Below the pieces are notes generated by a model. It ran no database searches, was not told where the DNA came from, and saw only the letters and a list, made by a program, of their open reading frames with translations. This document shows, one piece after another, positions 16,347-26,399 of a stretch of DNA of 64,000 nt. Within the stretch, counting starts at the first letter, position 1, and each line of letters starts with the position of its first letter. Origin of the DNA: Paraflavitalea sp. CAU 1676 (GTDB lineage Bacteria; Bacteroidota; Bacteroidia; Chitinophagales; Chitinophagaceae); contig NZ_JARHUJ010000008.1 of NCBI RefSeq assembly GCF_029223285.1, forward strand, positions 62,001 to 126,000. Direction: 5' to 3'. The position numbers and the translations under genes are program-made.

Positions 16347-17237
16347 ATGCGCAAAGCGTTACTTCAGTTACACGGGGCCGTGCTGCTGGCAGGCTTCACC
16401 GGCATCCTGGGCCGTTTGATCACCTTAAATGAAGGCCTCCTGGTTTGGTACCGCCTCCTCTTTACAGCCGTAACTTTGTGGCTATTATTCTTTCTGCAAA
16501 AGAAGTTGCAGCGCATCCCTTTTCAACAGATCATGAAGATTACCGGAGTGGGTGCCATTGCGGCCCTGCACTGGGTAACCTTTTATGGCAGCATCAAATA
16601 CGCCAACGTTTCTGTAGCCCTGGTTACTTTTTCGGCGATCGGGTTTTTCACCGCACTCCTTGAACCCATTGTGCTGCGCAAACCGATCAACTGGACCGAG
16701 CTGCTGCTTGGGCTCATCGCCATTCTCGGCATCTCACTCATCTTCCACTTCGATCCACAGTACAAGACAGGTATCGTTATTGGATTGATCTCGTCGCTGC
16801 TGGGCGCTCTTTTTCCTATCCTCAACCGCCAGTTGCTGCAGCAGCACACGCCCGAAACAGTTACGTTGTACGAACTGAGTGGCGGCTTCCTGTTCCTCAG
16901 TTGCCTCATACCATTTTACTTACAGGCTTTCCCCGCCGACCATATCCTCCCTACCTGGAGCGATCTGGGCTGGTTGCTCGTACTCGCCTGGTTCTGTACG
17001 GTGCTGGCTTTTATGTTGTCGATGAATGCGCTCAGGAGATTATCAGCCTTCACTTTCAACCTCACGTATAACCTGGAGCCATTATACGGTATTGCTTTGG
17101 CCTTTGTCGTTTACCGGGAAGATAAGCTGTTGAAGGGTTCCTTTTATATCGGCCTGTCATTCATAGTACTATCGGTATTGCTACAAACCTGGCTCGTGTA
17201 CAGGGCCCATAAGAAGAGCAAGCTGTCTGTTGCCTGA
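16347..17237 (+). CDS. EamA-family (DMT superfamily) transporter
   Basis: A 296-residue inner membrane protein with ten predicted hydrophobic segments in two EamA repeats. The signature ALHWVTFYGSIKYANVSVALVTFS ends repeat one and is written here in part, with FNLTYNLEPLYGIALAF in repeat two. DMT carriers export metabolites such as amino acids or import nucleotide-linked compounds; the substrate cannot be deduced. It appears to be transcribed alone. Confidence 0.88.
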   Translation: MRKALLQLHGAVLLAGFTGILGRLITLNEGLLVWYRLLFTAVTLWLLFFLQKKLQRIPFQQIMKITGVGAIAALHWVTFYGSIKYANVSVALVTFSAIGFFTALLEPIVLRKPINWTELLLGLIAILGISLIFHFDPQYKTGIVIGLISSLLGALFPILNRQLLQQHTPETVTLYELSGGFLFLSCLIPFYLQAFPADHILPTWSDLGWLLVLAWFCTVLAFMLSMNALRRLSAFTFNLTYNLEPLYGIALAFVVYREDKLLKGSFYIGLSFIVLSVLLQTWLVYRAHKKSKLSVA

Positions 17238-17338
17238 TGCCATAGCTACGGGCTTCTTTATGAACGGCCACAATGGCTGATGATAAAGGACGTCAAATGA
17301 GCAATTAGAGTAATTTTATTTCCAAACCAATCGTAAAT

Positions 17339-20284
17339 ATGAGACGACTAATCTACCTGCTACCGGGCTTGCTGTGCTCTGTTGCCCTGATGGCACAGAA
17401 AAAGCCCCTCGACCATTCAGTATATGATGGTTGGCAAAGTATCGGCGAACGCGCCATCAGCAATAACGGCAAATACGTGGCCTATGCCATAACTCCCCAG
17501 GAAGGCGATGCCACCCTGGTGTTGCAGGCAGCAGATAATTCCTGGAAGAAAGAGATTGCCCGTGGCTATGGCGCCACCATTACAGAAGATAGTCGATTCG
17601 TCGTATTCAGGATACGTGCCCCCTTTAAGGATACCCGTGATGCACGCATCAAAAAGAAAACGCCCAACGATATGCCCAAAGATAGTTTGGGTATCATAGA
17701 GCTGGGTAAAACCGATCTCACCAAAATAGCCCGCATTAAATCATTCAAAACACCTGTTAAGGGTACTGGTCAGTGGATGGCTTACCTGCTTGAAAAGGCC
17801 GTGCCGGAAGCTTCAAAACCTGCAAAACCCGACTCGCTCACACAGGTCAATAACCTGTTGCGCATGGCTGATAGCCTGGTGCGTGTGGCAGACAGTTTGC
17901 GTGGTAAGGTTACCGAGGCACAATCGAAGGGACTTGCTGCATTGCAAGCACCTAAGCGGGAAGGTGGCAGAACTGGCCGCGGTGGTGAAGAAGTGGAAGA
18001 AGGTACCGAACTGGTATTGCGCAACCTCTATACCGGCGAAGAAAAGAAGTTCAAACTGGTGAACGATTATTTCTTCAGCGAGCAGGGCAATGTACTGGTC
18101 TATAAAACGACCCGTAAGAATGGCGATAGTTTGTCGAAAGCAGCGTTACTGTGGACAAGCCTGCCATCGGGTAAAGTTGATACGGTGATGCGTAAATTCA
18201 ACGACATCAAAAATATCGCGTTCGATGAAACAGGTGCTCAACTGGCATTCGTGGCAGAAAGAGATAGCGTTACCAAGGCCCTGCAGAAGTTTTATAAACT
18301 GTATTATTATAAACCCGGCTTCGACAGTGCCCGCCTGCAGGTAGACCGTTCTACCGCCGGCGTAAGCAAAGGCCTCACGGTAAGTGAAAATTATTTCCTC
18401 ACCTTCAGTAAAGATGGCAGCAAGTTGTTCTTCGGATTGGCTGCTATCCGTAAACCCAAGGATACCACGTTGGTGGAATTCGAAACAGCCAGGCTCGATG
18501 TGTGGCACTATAACGACGACTACCTGCAGCCACAGCAATTGCTGCAGTCGGCCGGCGAACTGCGCAAAAGCTATGCATCGGTATTACACATTGGCAGCGG
18601 TAAGTTAGTACAACTGGGTACCGATAGCTCCGATAATATTCAACTGGTTGATGAGGGCAATGCAGGGTTTGTATTGGGTACTTCCAGCAAGGGCAACCGG
18701 GTAGAAGCGCAATGGCAGGGATTCTCCCGCCAGCGTGCCTATATTATTTCGCTGGCCGACGGTTCGCACAAACTGATCAGAGATAAGCAAAGAGGATTCT
18801 TTGCTGCTTCTCCCAAAGGCAACTTTGTTCTGTGGTACGATATGCCCACAAAGCAATACTTTACTTATGAGGTAAGCACAGGAACGGTCAGGAACATAAC
18901 ACAGAAAGTAACTGCCCATTTGTATGATGATGAAGATGATCATCCCGATGATCCGTCTTCCTTTGGTACGGCGGGTTGGCTCGATAATGATGCGGCAGTA
19001 TTGATCTATGACCGTTACGATATCTGGCAGGTAGATCCACGGGGCGAAAAGTTGCCTGTGAACGTTACCGGCGGTTATGGCAAAAAGAATAAGATCGTGT
19101 TGCGGTATGTGCGTACCGATCCTGAACAGCGCACCATTGCACCCGATGAGCAGATCATCATGGATGCTTTCAACAGAACTACCAAATACGATGGTTATTT
19201 CACCAAGAAGCTCAGTGTAGCCGGTGATCCGGTAGAACTGAGCATGGCCCCTGTTTCGAACGTGGCGCCCAGGAAAGCCAAACAGGCCGATGTATTCATC
19301 TTGGGTCGCATGAATGTGCAGGAAGCTGCCAACGTGTATACCACCAGCGATCTTACATCCTTCACCCGCCTTAGTGAGATCAATCCCCAGCAGAAGGACT
19401 ATAACTGGCTTACTTCCGAGCTGGTAAAATGGAAGATGTTAGATGGCAAAGAAGCGGAGGGCTTGCTGTTCAAACCCGAGAACTTCGATCCTAAAAAGAA
19501 GTATCCCGTTATCTTCTATTTCTATGAGAGGGACGCCGATGGCCTCTATAATTACCGGGCTCCGGCGCCGAGCGCTTCTACGGTGAACATTGCCTATTTT
19601 GTTTCGAACGGATACCTGGTCTTCGATCCCAATATCTATTACAAGAATGGCGAGCCGGGCGAAAGCGCTTACAACTCCGTAGTTTCCGCTGCCCGCTACA
19701 TGGCCAAAATGCCCTGGGTAGACTCTACCAAGATGGCGATACAGGGACAAAGCTGGGGTGGTTACCAGGTGGCTTACCTGGTTACCCGTACAAAGATGTT
19801 TGCGGCAGCAGGTGCCGGTGCGCCCGTGGCCAATATGACGAGCGCCTATGGTGGTATTCGCTGGGGCTCGGGCCTCAACCGCCAGTTCCAGTACGAGCAT
19901 TCACAGAGCCGCATTGGCGCCACGCTGTGGCAAAAGCCAGACCTGTACCTGAAGAACTCTCCCTTGTTCAAGGCCGATAAGGTAACGACCCCTCTGCTCA
20001 TCATGCACAATGATGCCGACGGTGCTGTACCCTGGTACCAGGGCATTGAATACTTTACCGCTTTGCGCAGGCTGGGCAAAAAGGTATGGATGCTTCAATA
20101 CAACGGCGAAGACCATAACCTGGTAGAGAGAAGGAACCGCAAGGACCTCAGCATCCGCCTGGGCCAGTTCTTCGACCACTACCTGAAAGGAGCCCCTGCC
20201 GCCAAATGGATCGCTGAAGGCGTACCCGCTACCGATAAAGGCATCGATTGGGGTACTACGGTAGAGGAAAAGAGAGCCTTTTAA
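17339..20284 (+). CDS. Secreted S9-family prolyl oligopeptidase-like peptidase
   Basis: A 981-residue exported peptidase. A signal peptide (ending ALMAQ) is followed by a long beta-propeller-like region and a C-terminal alpha/beta-hydrolase domain with the triad Ser805 (GQSWGG), Asp894 (NDADGAVPW) and His926 (EDHNLV). A low-complexity insertion at about 160-220 (ADSLVRVADSLRG.., then Gly/Arg/Glu-rich) interrupts the propeller and may form a coiled coil. No T9SS tail is present, so a periplasmic location is likely. It is expected to trim peptides during periplasmic nutrient processing. Confidence 0.9.
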   Translation: MRRLIYLLPGLLCSVALMAQKKPLDHSVYDGWQSIGERAISNNGKYVAYAITPQEGDATLVLQAADNSWKKEIARGYGATITEDSRFVVFRIRAPFKDTRDARIKKKTPNDMPKDSLGIIELGKTDLTKIARIKSFKTPVKGTGQWMAYLLEKAVPEASKPAKPDSLTQVNNLLRMADSLVRVADSLRGKVTEAQSKGLAALQAPKREGGRTGRGGEEVEEGTELVLRNLYTGEEKKFKLVNDYFFSEQGNVLVYKTTRKNGDSLSKAALLWTSLPSGKVDTVMRKFNDIKNIAFDETGAQLAFVAERDSVTKALQKFYKLYYYKPGFDSARLQVDRSTAGVSKGLTVSENYFLTFSKDGSKLFFGLAAIRKPKDTTLVEFETARLDVWHYNDDYLQPQQLLQSAGELRKSYASVLHIGSGKLVQLGTDSSDNIQLVDEGNAGFVLGTSSKGNRVEAQWQGFSRQRAYIISLADGSHKLIRDKQRGFFAASPKGNFVLWYDMPTKQYFTYEVSTGTVRNITQKVTAHLYDDEDDHPDDPSSFGTAGWLDNDAAVLIYDRYDIWQVDPRGEKLPVNVTGGYGKKNKIVLRYVRTDPEQRTIAPDEQIIMDAFNRTTKYDGYFTKKLSVAGDPVELSMAPVSNVAPRKAKQADVFILGRMNVQEAANVYTTSDLTSFTRLSEINPQQKDYNWLTSELVKWKMLDGKEAEGLLFKPENFDPKKKYPVIFYFYERDADGLYNYRAPAPSASTVNIAYFVSNGYLVFDPNIYYKNGEPGESAYNSVVSAARYMAKMPWVDSTKMAIQGQSWGGYQVAYLVTRTKMFAAAGAGAPVANMTSAYGGIRWGSGLNRQFQYEHSQSRIGATLWQKPDLYLKNSPLFKADKVTTPLLIMHNDADGAVPWYQGIEYFTALRRLGKKVWMLQYNGEDHNLVERRNRKDLSIRLGQFFDHYLKGAPAAKWIAEGVPATDKGIDWGTTVEEKRAF

Positions 20285-20329
20285 TACCTCCGTTGAGCAC
20301 GACTCAACCTATCATAAAGTGTAACTGAA

Positions 20330-20373
20330 AAAGTCCGCAAGTAGATTCCAATGGAATGCTGCTTGCGGACTTT
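20330..20373. terminator. Bidirectional terminator between convergent genes
   Basis: A perfect 12-bp stem AAAGTCCGCAAG / CTTGCGGACTTT encloses a second small stem (ATTCC / GGAAT). T-rich sequence flanks it on both strands, so it can serve both the S9 peptidase and the convergent hypothetical gene. Confidence 0.85.
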
Positions 20374-20393
20374 GTATTGATGAGCAGGTTAGA

Positions 20394-21110
20394 TCAGGCG
20401 GCGGTGGTGATATACCTCACCAGGCTGCGTTTGGCTACCGGCAGCAGGGTTTCGTCTACGGGAAACGTTAGCTCCGTCTCGATCGAATACACGGCCGGGT
20501 TGGGCAATTCTCGTTTATGGCGGATAAGCTCGGCCTTGATATTCTCGTAGGTATTGACCATATTCTTTTCCCACTGATCAACATAATCGGTCCGGATGGC
20601 CCGGTACTTTTCGTCGTGCTTTTCGAAGATGCTGAGGCGGTACTGGTATACGCGGGTATTGCGGTGCGTACCCTCGCTGAGGAAGAAATAGCCTTCCCGC
20701 ACATCGAGTGGTATAAGCCCTACCGGGTAGATGATGAGCTTGTGCTCGACAAATTCATAGATCTCGGTACCGTTCTGGATGGCCTTTTGCATTTTGCCGG
20801 CCGAGTAGTTGATGATGTCTTCCAGTTCCTGCATCATTTCATCGTCTTCAATGATCTGCTCGTACAGCAGTTGCAGCTTCTCCAGCTGAACCCCCGTGAG
20901 TTTTTTGGGGAACTGCTCCTGCAGGTATTTTTTGTTCTCGCGGAAGGCGACAAGGTTGTTGTAATGAAAAATGATGTCCGCCAGCTGGGGGTATAGCTTA
21001 TTGGCATCGAAGTACTTGTTCACTTCCTGGAGGTAGGCGAGCAGGGTGTATTTCTTCAGCTCGAAGTCGATATAGCCATCGGCAAACCAGGTTTCGGAGA
21101 GTGTCTTCAT
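20394..21110 (-). CDS. Conserved cytoplasmic protein of unknown function
   Basis: A 238-residue soluble protein without signal peptide or membrane segment. It is rich in charged and aromatic residues with long helices (YLQEVNKYFDANKLYPQLADI, shown in part, and KLQLLYEQIIEDDEMMQELEDI), then a mixed alpha/beta C-terminal part. No motif was recognised. Composition and codon use match the neighbours, so it is native rather than recently acquired. Probably a lineage-specific housekeeping protein; no function is proposed. Confidence 0.8.
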   Translation of the reverse strand: MKTLSETWFADGYIDFELKKYTLLAYLQEVNKYFDANKLYPQLADIIFHYNNLVAFRENKKYLQEQFPKKLTGVQLEKLQLLYEQIIEDDEMMQELEDIINYSAGKMQKAIQNGTEIYEFVEHKLIIYPVGLIPLDVREGYFFLSEGTHRNTRVYQYRLSIFEKHDEKYRAIRTDYVDQWEKNMVNTYENIKAELIRHKRELPNPAVYSIETELTFPVDETLLPVAKRSLVRYITTAA

Positions 21111-21306
21111 CTGGTAATTATTTTTGGTCTGATGATGCTGCGGGCTACCGACAGCGCTAAGCCTGTTGGTTTCGTATGGCGTTACAACCAGCGTGATAGC
21201 CTCGTCCTCACATCATGCTTAAATGGTTTAGCGGTTAATTGAATTTACGAAAATTGACGCCTATTTCGAAAGGTCGTTTAATTTTAGACTGTTAAAACTC
21301 TATCAA

Positions 21307-21828
21307 ATGAAACTGCTTTTTGCAATATTGTCCCTTTCCTTACTGCTAACGTCCTGCCGGCATACTTATTATGTGGTTCGCCACGCCGAAAAGGCCGTTC
21401 CTTCGCCCGGAACTACGATGTCTACGCCCAACGATCCTCCCCTCAGCGAGGCTGGACAAAAGCGTGCAAACATGCTGCAGGTGGTCCTGCAAACCAAAAA
21501 GATAGATTACATCTTCTCTACCAACACGATCCGCACCCGCAGCACGGCCGAGCCGATACGCAACTTTCGCGATCTTACCATTCAAACCTATGGGCCCATG
21601 CCCGATTCGGCCTTTATAGCCCGGTTGAAAGCTCTAAAACGAAATACGCTGATCGTGGGCCACAGCAATACGGTCGACAATATTGTGAACGGTTTGACAA
21701 ATGCAAACACCATTCCCGCCGATCTGGAAGACAGTGAATACGATAACCTGTTTGTGATCACCTATAAGCGCTTCCTGGGCACTACAATCAAATTTGAGCG
21801 GCAGAAGTATGGAGCGCCTTCGAAATAG
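21307..21828 (+). CDS. Lipoprotein of the histidine phosphatase (SixA/phosphoglycerate mutase-like) family
   Basis: A 173-residue lipoprotein (lipobox LTSC, Cys17) whose mature part is a branch-2-type histidine phosphatase core: YYVVRHAEK carries the phospho-accepting His26 and Arg25, PPLSEAGQKRANML is the second motif, and LIVGHSNT carries the second His. It is likely a periplasmic phosphatase; the substrate is unknown. The chain is short and resembles SixA in size. It converges on the E2 gene through a shared terminator. Confidence 0.88.
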   Translation: MKLLFAILSLSLLLTSCRHTYYVVRHAEKAVPSPGTTMSTPNDPPLSEAGQKRANMLQVVLQTKKIDYIFSTNTIRTRSTAEPIRNFRDLTIQTYGPMPDSAFIARLKALKRNTLIVGHSNTVDNIVNGLTNANTIPADLEDSEYDNLFVITYKRFLGTTIKFERQKYGAPSK

Positions 21829-21857
21829 GCCTTCAGCCATAGCGGTATAAAAAGAAA

Positions 21858-21876
21858 GCCCGGGATTAACCCGGGC
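21858..21876. terminator. Hairpin between convergent genes
   Basis: A perfect 7-bp GC stem GCCCGGG / CCCGGGC with an ATTAA loop. The + side is followed by GTTT and the minus side by TTTCTTTTT, so it terminates the E2 gene well and the phosphatase gene more weakly. Confidence 0.7.
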
Positions 21877-21906
21877 GTTTCGCTTAAAATAGCCAGCAAC
21901 ACAACA

Positions 21907-23274
21907 CTAAATTTCCCGATCCGGGTTAAAATGTTCGAGTTCTTTTGCAACGGCATTCAGGAAGGTAGATCCTAATGCGCCGTCTATAATGCGGTGATCG
22001 TATGACATAGACAGGTACATCATGTGGCGGATGGCAATGGAATCGCCCTGTTCTGTTTCAATGACAACAGGCCGCTTCTTGATCGCTCCTACAGCCAGGA
22101 TGGCTACCTGCGGCTGATTGATGATCGGTGTGCCCATCAGGCTACCAAATGTACCCACGTTGGTGAGGGTAAAGGTGCCGCCCTGCGTATCATCAGGCTT
22201 CAGCTTCGCATTGCGGGCATTGCTGGCCAGGGTATTCACCTGCTTGGTGAGTCCTACCAGGTTCAGCTGGTCGGCGTTCTTGATAACCGGAACGATGAGG
22301 TTGCCACTTGGCAATGCGGCTGCCATGCCGATATTGATGTCTTTTTTAAGAATGATCTTATCACCGTCAACACTGCTGTTGAGCCACGGATATTTCTTGA
22401 TGCAGCGGATCACGGCTTCGATGAAGAGCGGTGTAAAAGTGAGCTTTTCGCCTTCGCGTTTTTCGAATTGCTTCTTCACCTTCTCACGCCACAAAACCAT
22501 GTTGGTTACATCCGCTTCGGTAAAGCTGGTAACATGGGCGCTGGTTTGTACGCTGTTGATCATGTGATGGGCGATGGCCTTGCGCATGCGGTCCATTTCA
22601 ATGATCTCCACGTTGCCGGAATAAGTAGTGATCTGCGAGGTCTGTGCCACAGCAGGTCTTGTTTCCTGGGACCTGATGATCTCAGGCTGGGCAACGACCT
22701 TTGTTTCGGCAGCAGGTGCACGCTGTATCAGTTCAACGGGTTTGCCCGCCTTCTTCGCTTCAATATAATGGAGAATATCTTTCTTGGTAACCCTTCCTTC
22801 ATTACCGGTGCCGGGAATGGCTTCCAGTTCGCTCATGCTTACACCTTCACCGGCAGCAATGGTAAGTACGAGGGGCGAATAAAAACGACCTGCATTGCCA
22901 TTGACGGGTGCAGTAGGCTGCGTATGCACGACGGCTGTTTCGGCAACAGGTCTGTTGGCCTGCGGGCTGGATGTGCCCTGGTTACCGGCGGCAGGTTGTT
23001 GTGGCTTTTGAACAGGAGCAGCGGGCTCTGCAGCGCCGGTGCGAATGCGGGCGATCACCGTACCGATGGGCACCACGTCATTTACATTGAAGAGCACTTC
23101 TTCAATAACGCCTTCTGCTGTAGAGGGAACTTCACTGTCTACTTTGTCCGTGGCTATTTCCAGCACGGTTTCGTCCATCTTCACAGGATCGCCGGGTTGC
23201 TTGTGCCACTTCAAAACAGTGGCTTCCATGATACTTTCGCCCAGCTTAGGCATTACCAGGTCAACAACTGCCAT
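21907..23274 (-). CDS. 2-oxoacid dehydrogenase E2 (dihydrolipoamide acyltransferase)
   Basis: This 455-residue core subunit of a 2-oxoacid dehydrogenase complex has one lipoyl domain (1-78, lipoyl Lys44 in ATDKVDSEV), a Pro/Ala/Gln-rich linker, a peripheral-subunit-binding domain (about 130-170, EGVSMSELEAIPGTGNEGRV, given in part) and a catalytic domain ending in SYDHRIIDGALG. A single lipoyl domain and the overall layout suggest the branched-chain or a general 2-oxoacid complex; pyruvate or 2-oxoglutarate are alternatives. No E1 is adjacent. Lipoylation would need LipB (6.4 kb) and reoxidation the LpdA encoded at 50.7 kb. Confidence 0.9.
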   Translation of the reverse strand: MAVVDLVMPKLGESIMEATVLKWHKQPGDPVKMDETVLEIATDKVDSEVPSTAEGVIEEVLFNVNDVVPIGTVIARIRTGAAEPAAPVQKPQQPAAGNQGTSSPQANRPVAETAVVHTQPTAPVNGNAGRFYSPLVLTIAAGEGVSMSELEAIPGTGNEGRVTKKDILHYIEAKKAGKPVELIQRAPAAETKVVAQPEIIRSQETRPAVAQTSQITTYSGNVEIIEMDRMRKAIAHHMINSVQTSAHVTSFTEADVTNMVLWREKVKKQFEKREGEKLTFTPLFIEAVIRCIKKYPWLNSSVDGDKIILKKDINIGMAAALPSGNLIVPVIKNADQLNLVGLTKQVNTLASNARNAKLKPDDTQGGTFTLTNVGTFGSLMGTPIINQPQVAILAVGAIKKRPVVIETEQGDSIAIRHMMYLSMSYDHRIIDGALGSTFLNAVAKELEHFNPDREI

Positions 23275-23457
23275 AATGAGTTTCCGGTTTTATTTTAGTT
23301 TTTTGGTTCCCAACAAAAGGTTGGCTGTCTGTGGTGGGGCTACCATATTGAAAAAGAATACGGTACAAAGAAACAGCAATCAACACAAACAACAAACTTC
23401 ATCCTTTGAACGTCCCCAAGGGGCCAAAGGTAATGATTTTACTAACAATCGTTCGCC

Positions 23458-24714
23458 TCAGCCCTGCTCTTCGATAAATTTTCTGAGGAAGTTGAGGCTG
23501 TTGTTGGCGGTCATTTCAATATTCCGCATCCTGTCGAACCGGAAATTGAATTGCTGGGTCACGATCTTTTCCTGGTTGCCTACCGCTACCCAAACCATAC
23601 CTACCGGTTTTTCGGCAGTGCCGCCATTGGGACCCATAATGCCCGAAGTGACCAGCACATAATCGGTATGCAGGGCATCGAGTGCCCCCTTTACCATTTG
23701 CCGCACCGTTTCTTCACTGACGGCCCCGGTGGCTGCAATCGTGGCGGGTGATACGTGTAGTACATTTTCTTTGATCTCATTGGCATACGATACTATACTG
23801 CCTTTATAATACGCGCTGGAGCCCGGTACAGAAGTGATGAGATGGGCGATATAACCACCGGTACAGCTTTCGGCCGTGCCCATGGTTTTACCCTGTTCCA
23901 TTAGTTTTTTGCCGACTACCACATGCAATGGCAGATCTTCGTCGATCACCATCCACTGCTTCACCAGTACTTTGAGTTTGGCAAACTCGGTGTCGAGGTC
24001 CTTGTCCAATTGGTCCTTGTCGGGGCCGGAGCCGGTGATGCGCAAGCGTACCATACCGTAATTAGGCAGGTAGGCGAGTTTAAGGTGTGCAGGAAGTTTT
24101 TCTTCCCAGGATTGTATCACATCGGCCAGGTAACTTTCTCCGATACCCGCTGTGTGCATGGTGCGGTGTGCAATGTGCGGCATGGTGAAATGCTGTTGCA
24201 GGCGGGGTATCACTTCGGTTGTCATCAGCCCTTTCATTTCATGCGGCACGCCGGGAAGGGATATGAAAACACGGCCATCTTTTTCGAACCACATGCCTGG
24301 CGCCGATCCACGTGCGTTGGGGAGTACCGTGCAAACATCGGGCACTTCGGCCTGCTTAAGGTTGCGCTCGGTGAGCGGCCTGCGGTAAATGTTTTCGAAG
24401 AGGTGATGCAGGAAGGCCAGTGTCTTTTCATCGACCACCAGTTTGCCGCCGAAGTATTCGGCCAGCACCGGCTTGGTGATATCGTCCGCTGTGGGGCCCA
24501 GGCCTCCCGTCAGGAGGATGATCTGTGTGTCATGAGCCTGATCGTTCAGGGCGTTGATGATCTCCTGTTTATCATCACCCACCGCTACCCGTCGCTTTAA
24601 CCAGATGCCTGCCTTATTCAATTCCTGCGCCATCCAGGTGCTGTTGGTGTCTACTACCTGTCCTATCAATAATTCATCGCCAATGGTAATGATTGATGCA
24701 TATACCTGTTCCAT
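23458..24714 (-). CDS. cinA: CinA: nicotinamide-mononucleotide deamidase / competence-damage protein
   Basis: A 418-residue two-domain protein. The N-terminal MoaB/MogA-like domain has TIGDELLIGQVVDTNS and LLTGGLGPTADDIT. The C-terminal PncC domain (from about 260) contains GTAESCTGGYIAHLITSVPGSS, cited in part, and GIMGPNGGTAEKPVG. The PncC domain hydrolyses NMN to NaMN in NAD recycling, and the N-terminal domain has ADP-ribose pyrophosphatase activity in characterised homologues. A minus-strand -7 element lies 20 bases upstream of the start. Confidence 0.93.
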   Translation of the reverse strand: MEQVYASIITIGDELLIGQVVDTNSTWMAQELNKAGIWLKRRVAVGDDKQEIINALNDQAHDTQIILLTGGLGPTADDITKPVLAEYFGGKLVVDEKTLAFLHHLFENIYRRPLTERNLKQAEVPDVCTVLPNARGSAPGMWFEKDGRVFISLPGVPHEMKGLMTTEVIPRLQQHFTMPHIAHRTMHTAGIGESYLADVIQSWEEKLPAHLKLAYLPNYGMVRLRITGSGPDKDQLDKDLDTEFAKLKVLVKQWMVIDEDLPLHVVVGKKLMEQGKTMGTAESCTGGYIAHLITSVPGSSAYYKGSIVSYANEIKENVLHVSPATIAATGAVSEETVRQMVKGALDALHTDYVLVTSGIMGPNGGTAEKPVGMVWVAVGNQEKIVTQQFNFRFDRMRNIEMTANNSLNFLRKFIEEQG

Positions 24715-24733
24715 AGCATTTCTAATTGGGCCA

Positions 24734-24741
24734 CAAAGGTA
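24734..24741 (-). promoter_or_regulatory. -7 element of cinA, TACCTTTG on the minus strand
   Basis: An exact TAnnTTTG match 20 bases before the cinA ATG. Confidence 0.5.
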
Positions 24742-24834
24742 GGGGATCAGCCGAAGATCGACTTATTGGTGCACAGCAATGCGTAATTCATAAATTTTCG
24801 TTACGTTGGTGATCCATTAACAGAAAGTACTGTC

Positions 24835-26229
24835 ATGAAGAAAATTGTCTTTTTTGTTGCCTGCTGGTGCTGTATTTCGGTGGTTGTTGGGCAAACCCTG
24901 CCGCAAGAACTGGCAAAGGCCGTACAACAGTTCGAAGCAGCTCCCTCGATGAAATATGCCACCTTTAGTTTATATGTGGTGGATATGAAAACGGGCAAAC
25001 CTGTTTTTGATCATCACGGTAATGTTGGACTGGCACCTGCCAGCACCCAGAAGTTGTTTACCAGTGCAGCTGCCTTTGAATTGCTGGGTCAGCAATATAG
25101 TTACAAAACGAAACTAAGCATTGATGGTGCCACACAGGCCGGCGTTTTAAAAGGCAATCTGTATATAACGGGCAGTGGCGATCCAACACTGGGAAGCTGG
25201 CGTTGGAAAGAAACCCGTGATTCTGTTGTATTGAAGCAATGGGTGAATGAACTTAAAAAGGCTGGGATCACCCGGTCGGTAGAGGGTGCCATCCTATCAG
25301 TAAATAATGGGTTCTCTACGCAGGCCATACCCGATGGATGGATATGGCAGGATATCGGTAACTATTATGGTGCAGGTGCCTATGGCATCAACTGGCAGGA
25401 AAACCAGTACGACCTTCATTTGCGGTCGGGCGCCGTTATCGGCGATAGTGTTGCGATCACTGAAGAAGCAGGTCGTGTGGTTACCTATACGAACGAGTTG
25501 AAAGCTGCTGCGAAGGGTAGCGGTGATAATGCTTTTATTTACCTGAGCCCGTCACCACGGCAAAACCAGTTGGTAAGCGGTACCATCCCTGTCAATGAAA
25601 AAGCTTTCTCCATATCCGGTGCTTCGGCCGACCCGGCCGGCGACCTTACCGCCGACCTCACGAAGGCTTTGCAGGGGGTGGGTGTTCGGGTTAGCGGCAG
25701 GCAACATAAAGCCGTAGCCGGCAACAAGGTGGCCCCAAGGATCATTAGTACCATCACTTCACCACCACTTGATAGTATCAACTATTGGTTTCTGCGGCGC
25801 AGCATCAACTTGTATGGCGAAGCATTGGTGAAAACACTTTCTTTAGAGAAAACAGGTGTTGCTGCTACCGATAAGGGAGTTGAACTGTTGCGCGATTTCT
25901 GGCAGCAGCAGGGTATCGATAAGGGCGCCATCCATATCATGGATGGAAGCGGCCTTTCTCCACAAAACCGCGTTACCACGGGATCGCTGGTGCAGGTACT
26001 GCAATATGCCCGCACACGGCCCTGGTATACTTCCTTTTACAATTGTTTGCCCGAGTTCAATGGCATGAAGATGAAAAGCGGGTCTATTGGAGGCGCACGC
26101 GCCTTTGCCGGTTACCATACTGCCAAAGATGGTAATGAATACGCCTATGCGATCATCGTCAATAATTATGATGGTTCCTCCGGCGATGCAGTGCGTAAAA
26201 TGTACCAGGTGCTTAACCTGTTGAAATAA
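24835..26229 (+). CDS. dacB: D-alanyl-D-alanine carboxypeptidase/endopeptidase (PBP4, DacB)
   Basis: This 464-residue periplasmic penicillin-binding protein of class C has a signal peptide ending VVVGQ. The active-site motifs are STQK (Ser70-Lys73), SIN in RRSINLYGE (about 323) and KSG in KMKSGSIGG (about 410). It cleaves D-Ala-D-Ala ends or cross-links of peptidoglycan. The long insert between the first and second motif is typical of PBP4. It is preceded by cinA on the opposite strand and seems monocistronic. Confidence 0.93.
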   Translation: MKKIVFFVACWCCISVVVGQTLPQELAKAVQQFEAAPSMKYATFSLYVVDMKTGKPVFDHHGNVGLAPASTQKLFTSAAAFELLGQQYSYKTKLSIDGATQAGVLKGNLYITGSGDPTLGSWRWKETRDSVVLKQWVNELKKAGITRSVEGAILSVNNGFSTQAIPDGWIWQDIGNYYGAGAYGINWQENQYDLHLRSGAVIGDSVAITEEAGRVVTYTNELKAAAKGSGDNAFIYLSPSPRQNQLVSGTIPVNEKAFSISGASADPAGDLTADLTKALQGVGVRVSGRQHKAVAGNKVAPRIISTITSPPLDSINYWFLRRSINLYGEALVKTLSLEKTGVAATDKGVELLRDFWQQQGIDKGAIHIMDGSGLSPQNRVTTGSLVQVLQYARTRPWYTSFYNCLPEFNGMKMKSGSIGGARAFAGYHTAKDGNEYAYAIIVNNYDGSSGDAVRKMYQVLNLLK

Positions 26230-26399
26230 TCCAGTAGGAAGGCTGTGCTGCTATTATCTGTTTCTTTTCGTTCAGTCTCAATAGGTTGCGAGAGCACCAA
26301 AATAATGTAAAAATTATTTGCTGCAGGTTGTCCAATTGTGTCCCCTCCGGTCATTATTGATATGTAATCACAAACGATCAATAATAAAATCAACAAACC

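Noticed and set aside
22024-23298. A 424-codon plus-strand frame opposite the E2 gene
   Set aside because: The minus strand encodes an unmistakable acyltransferase; the plus frame has no recognisable domain.
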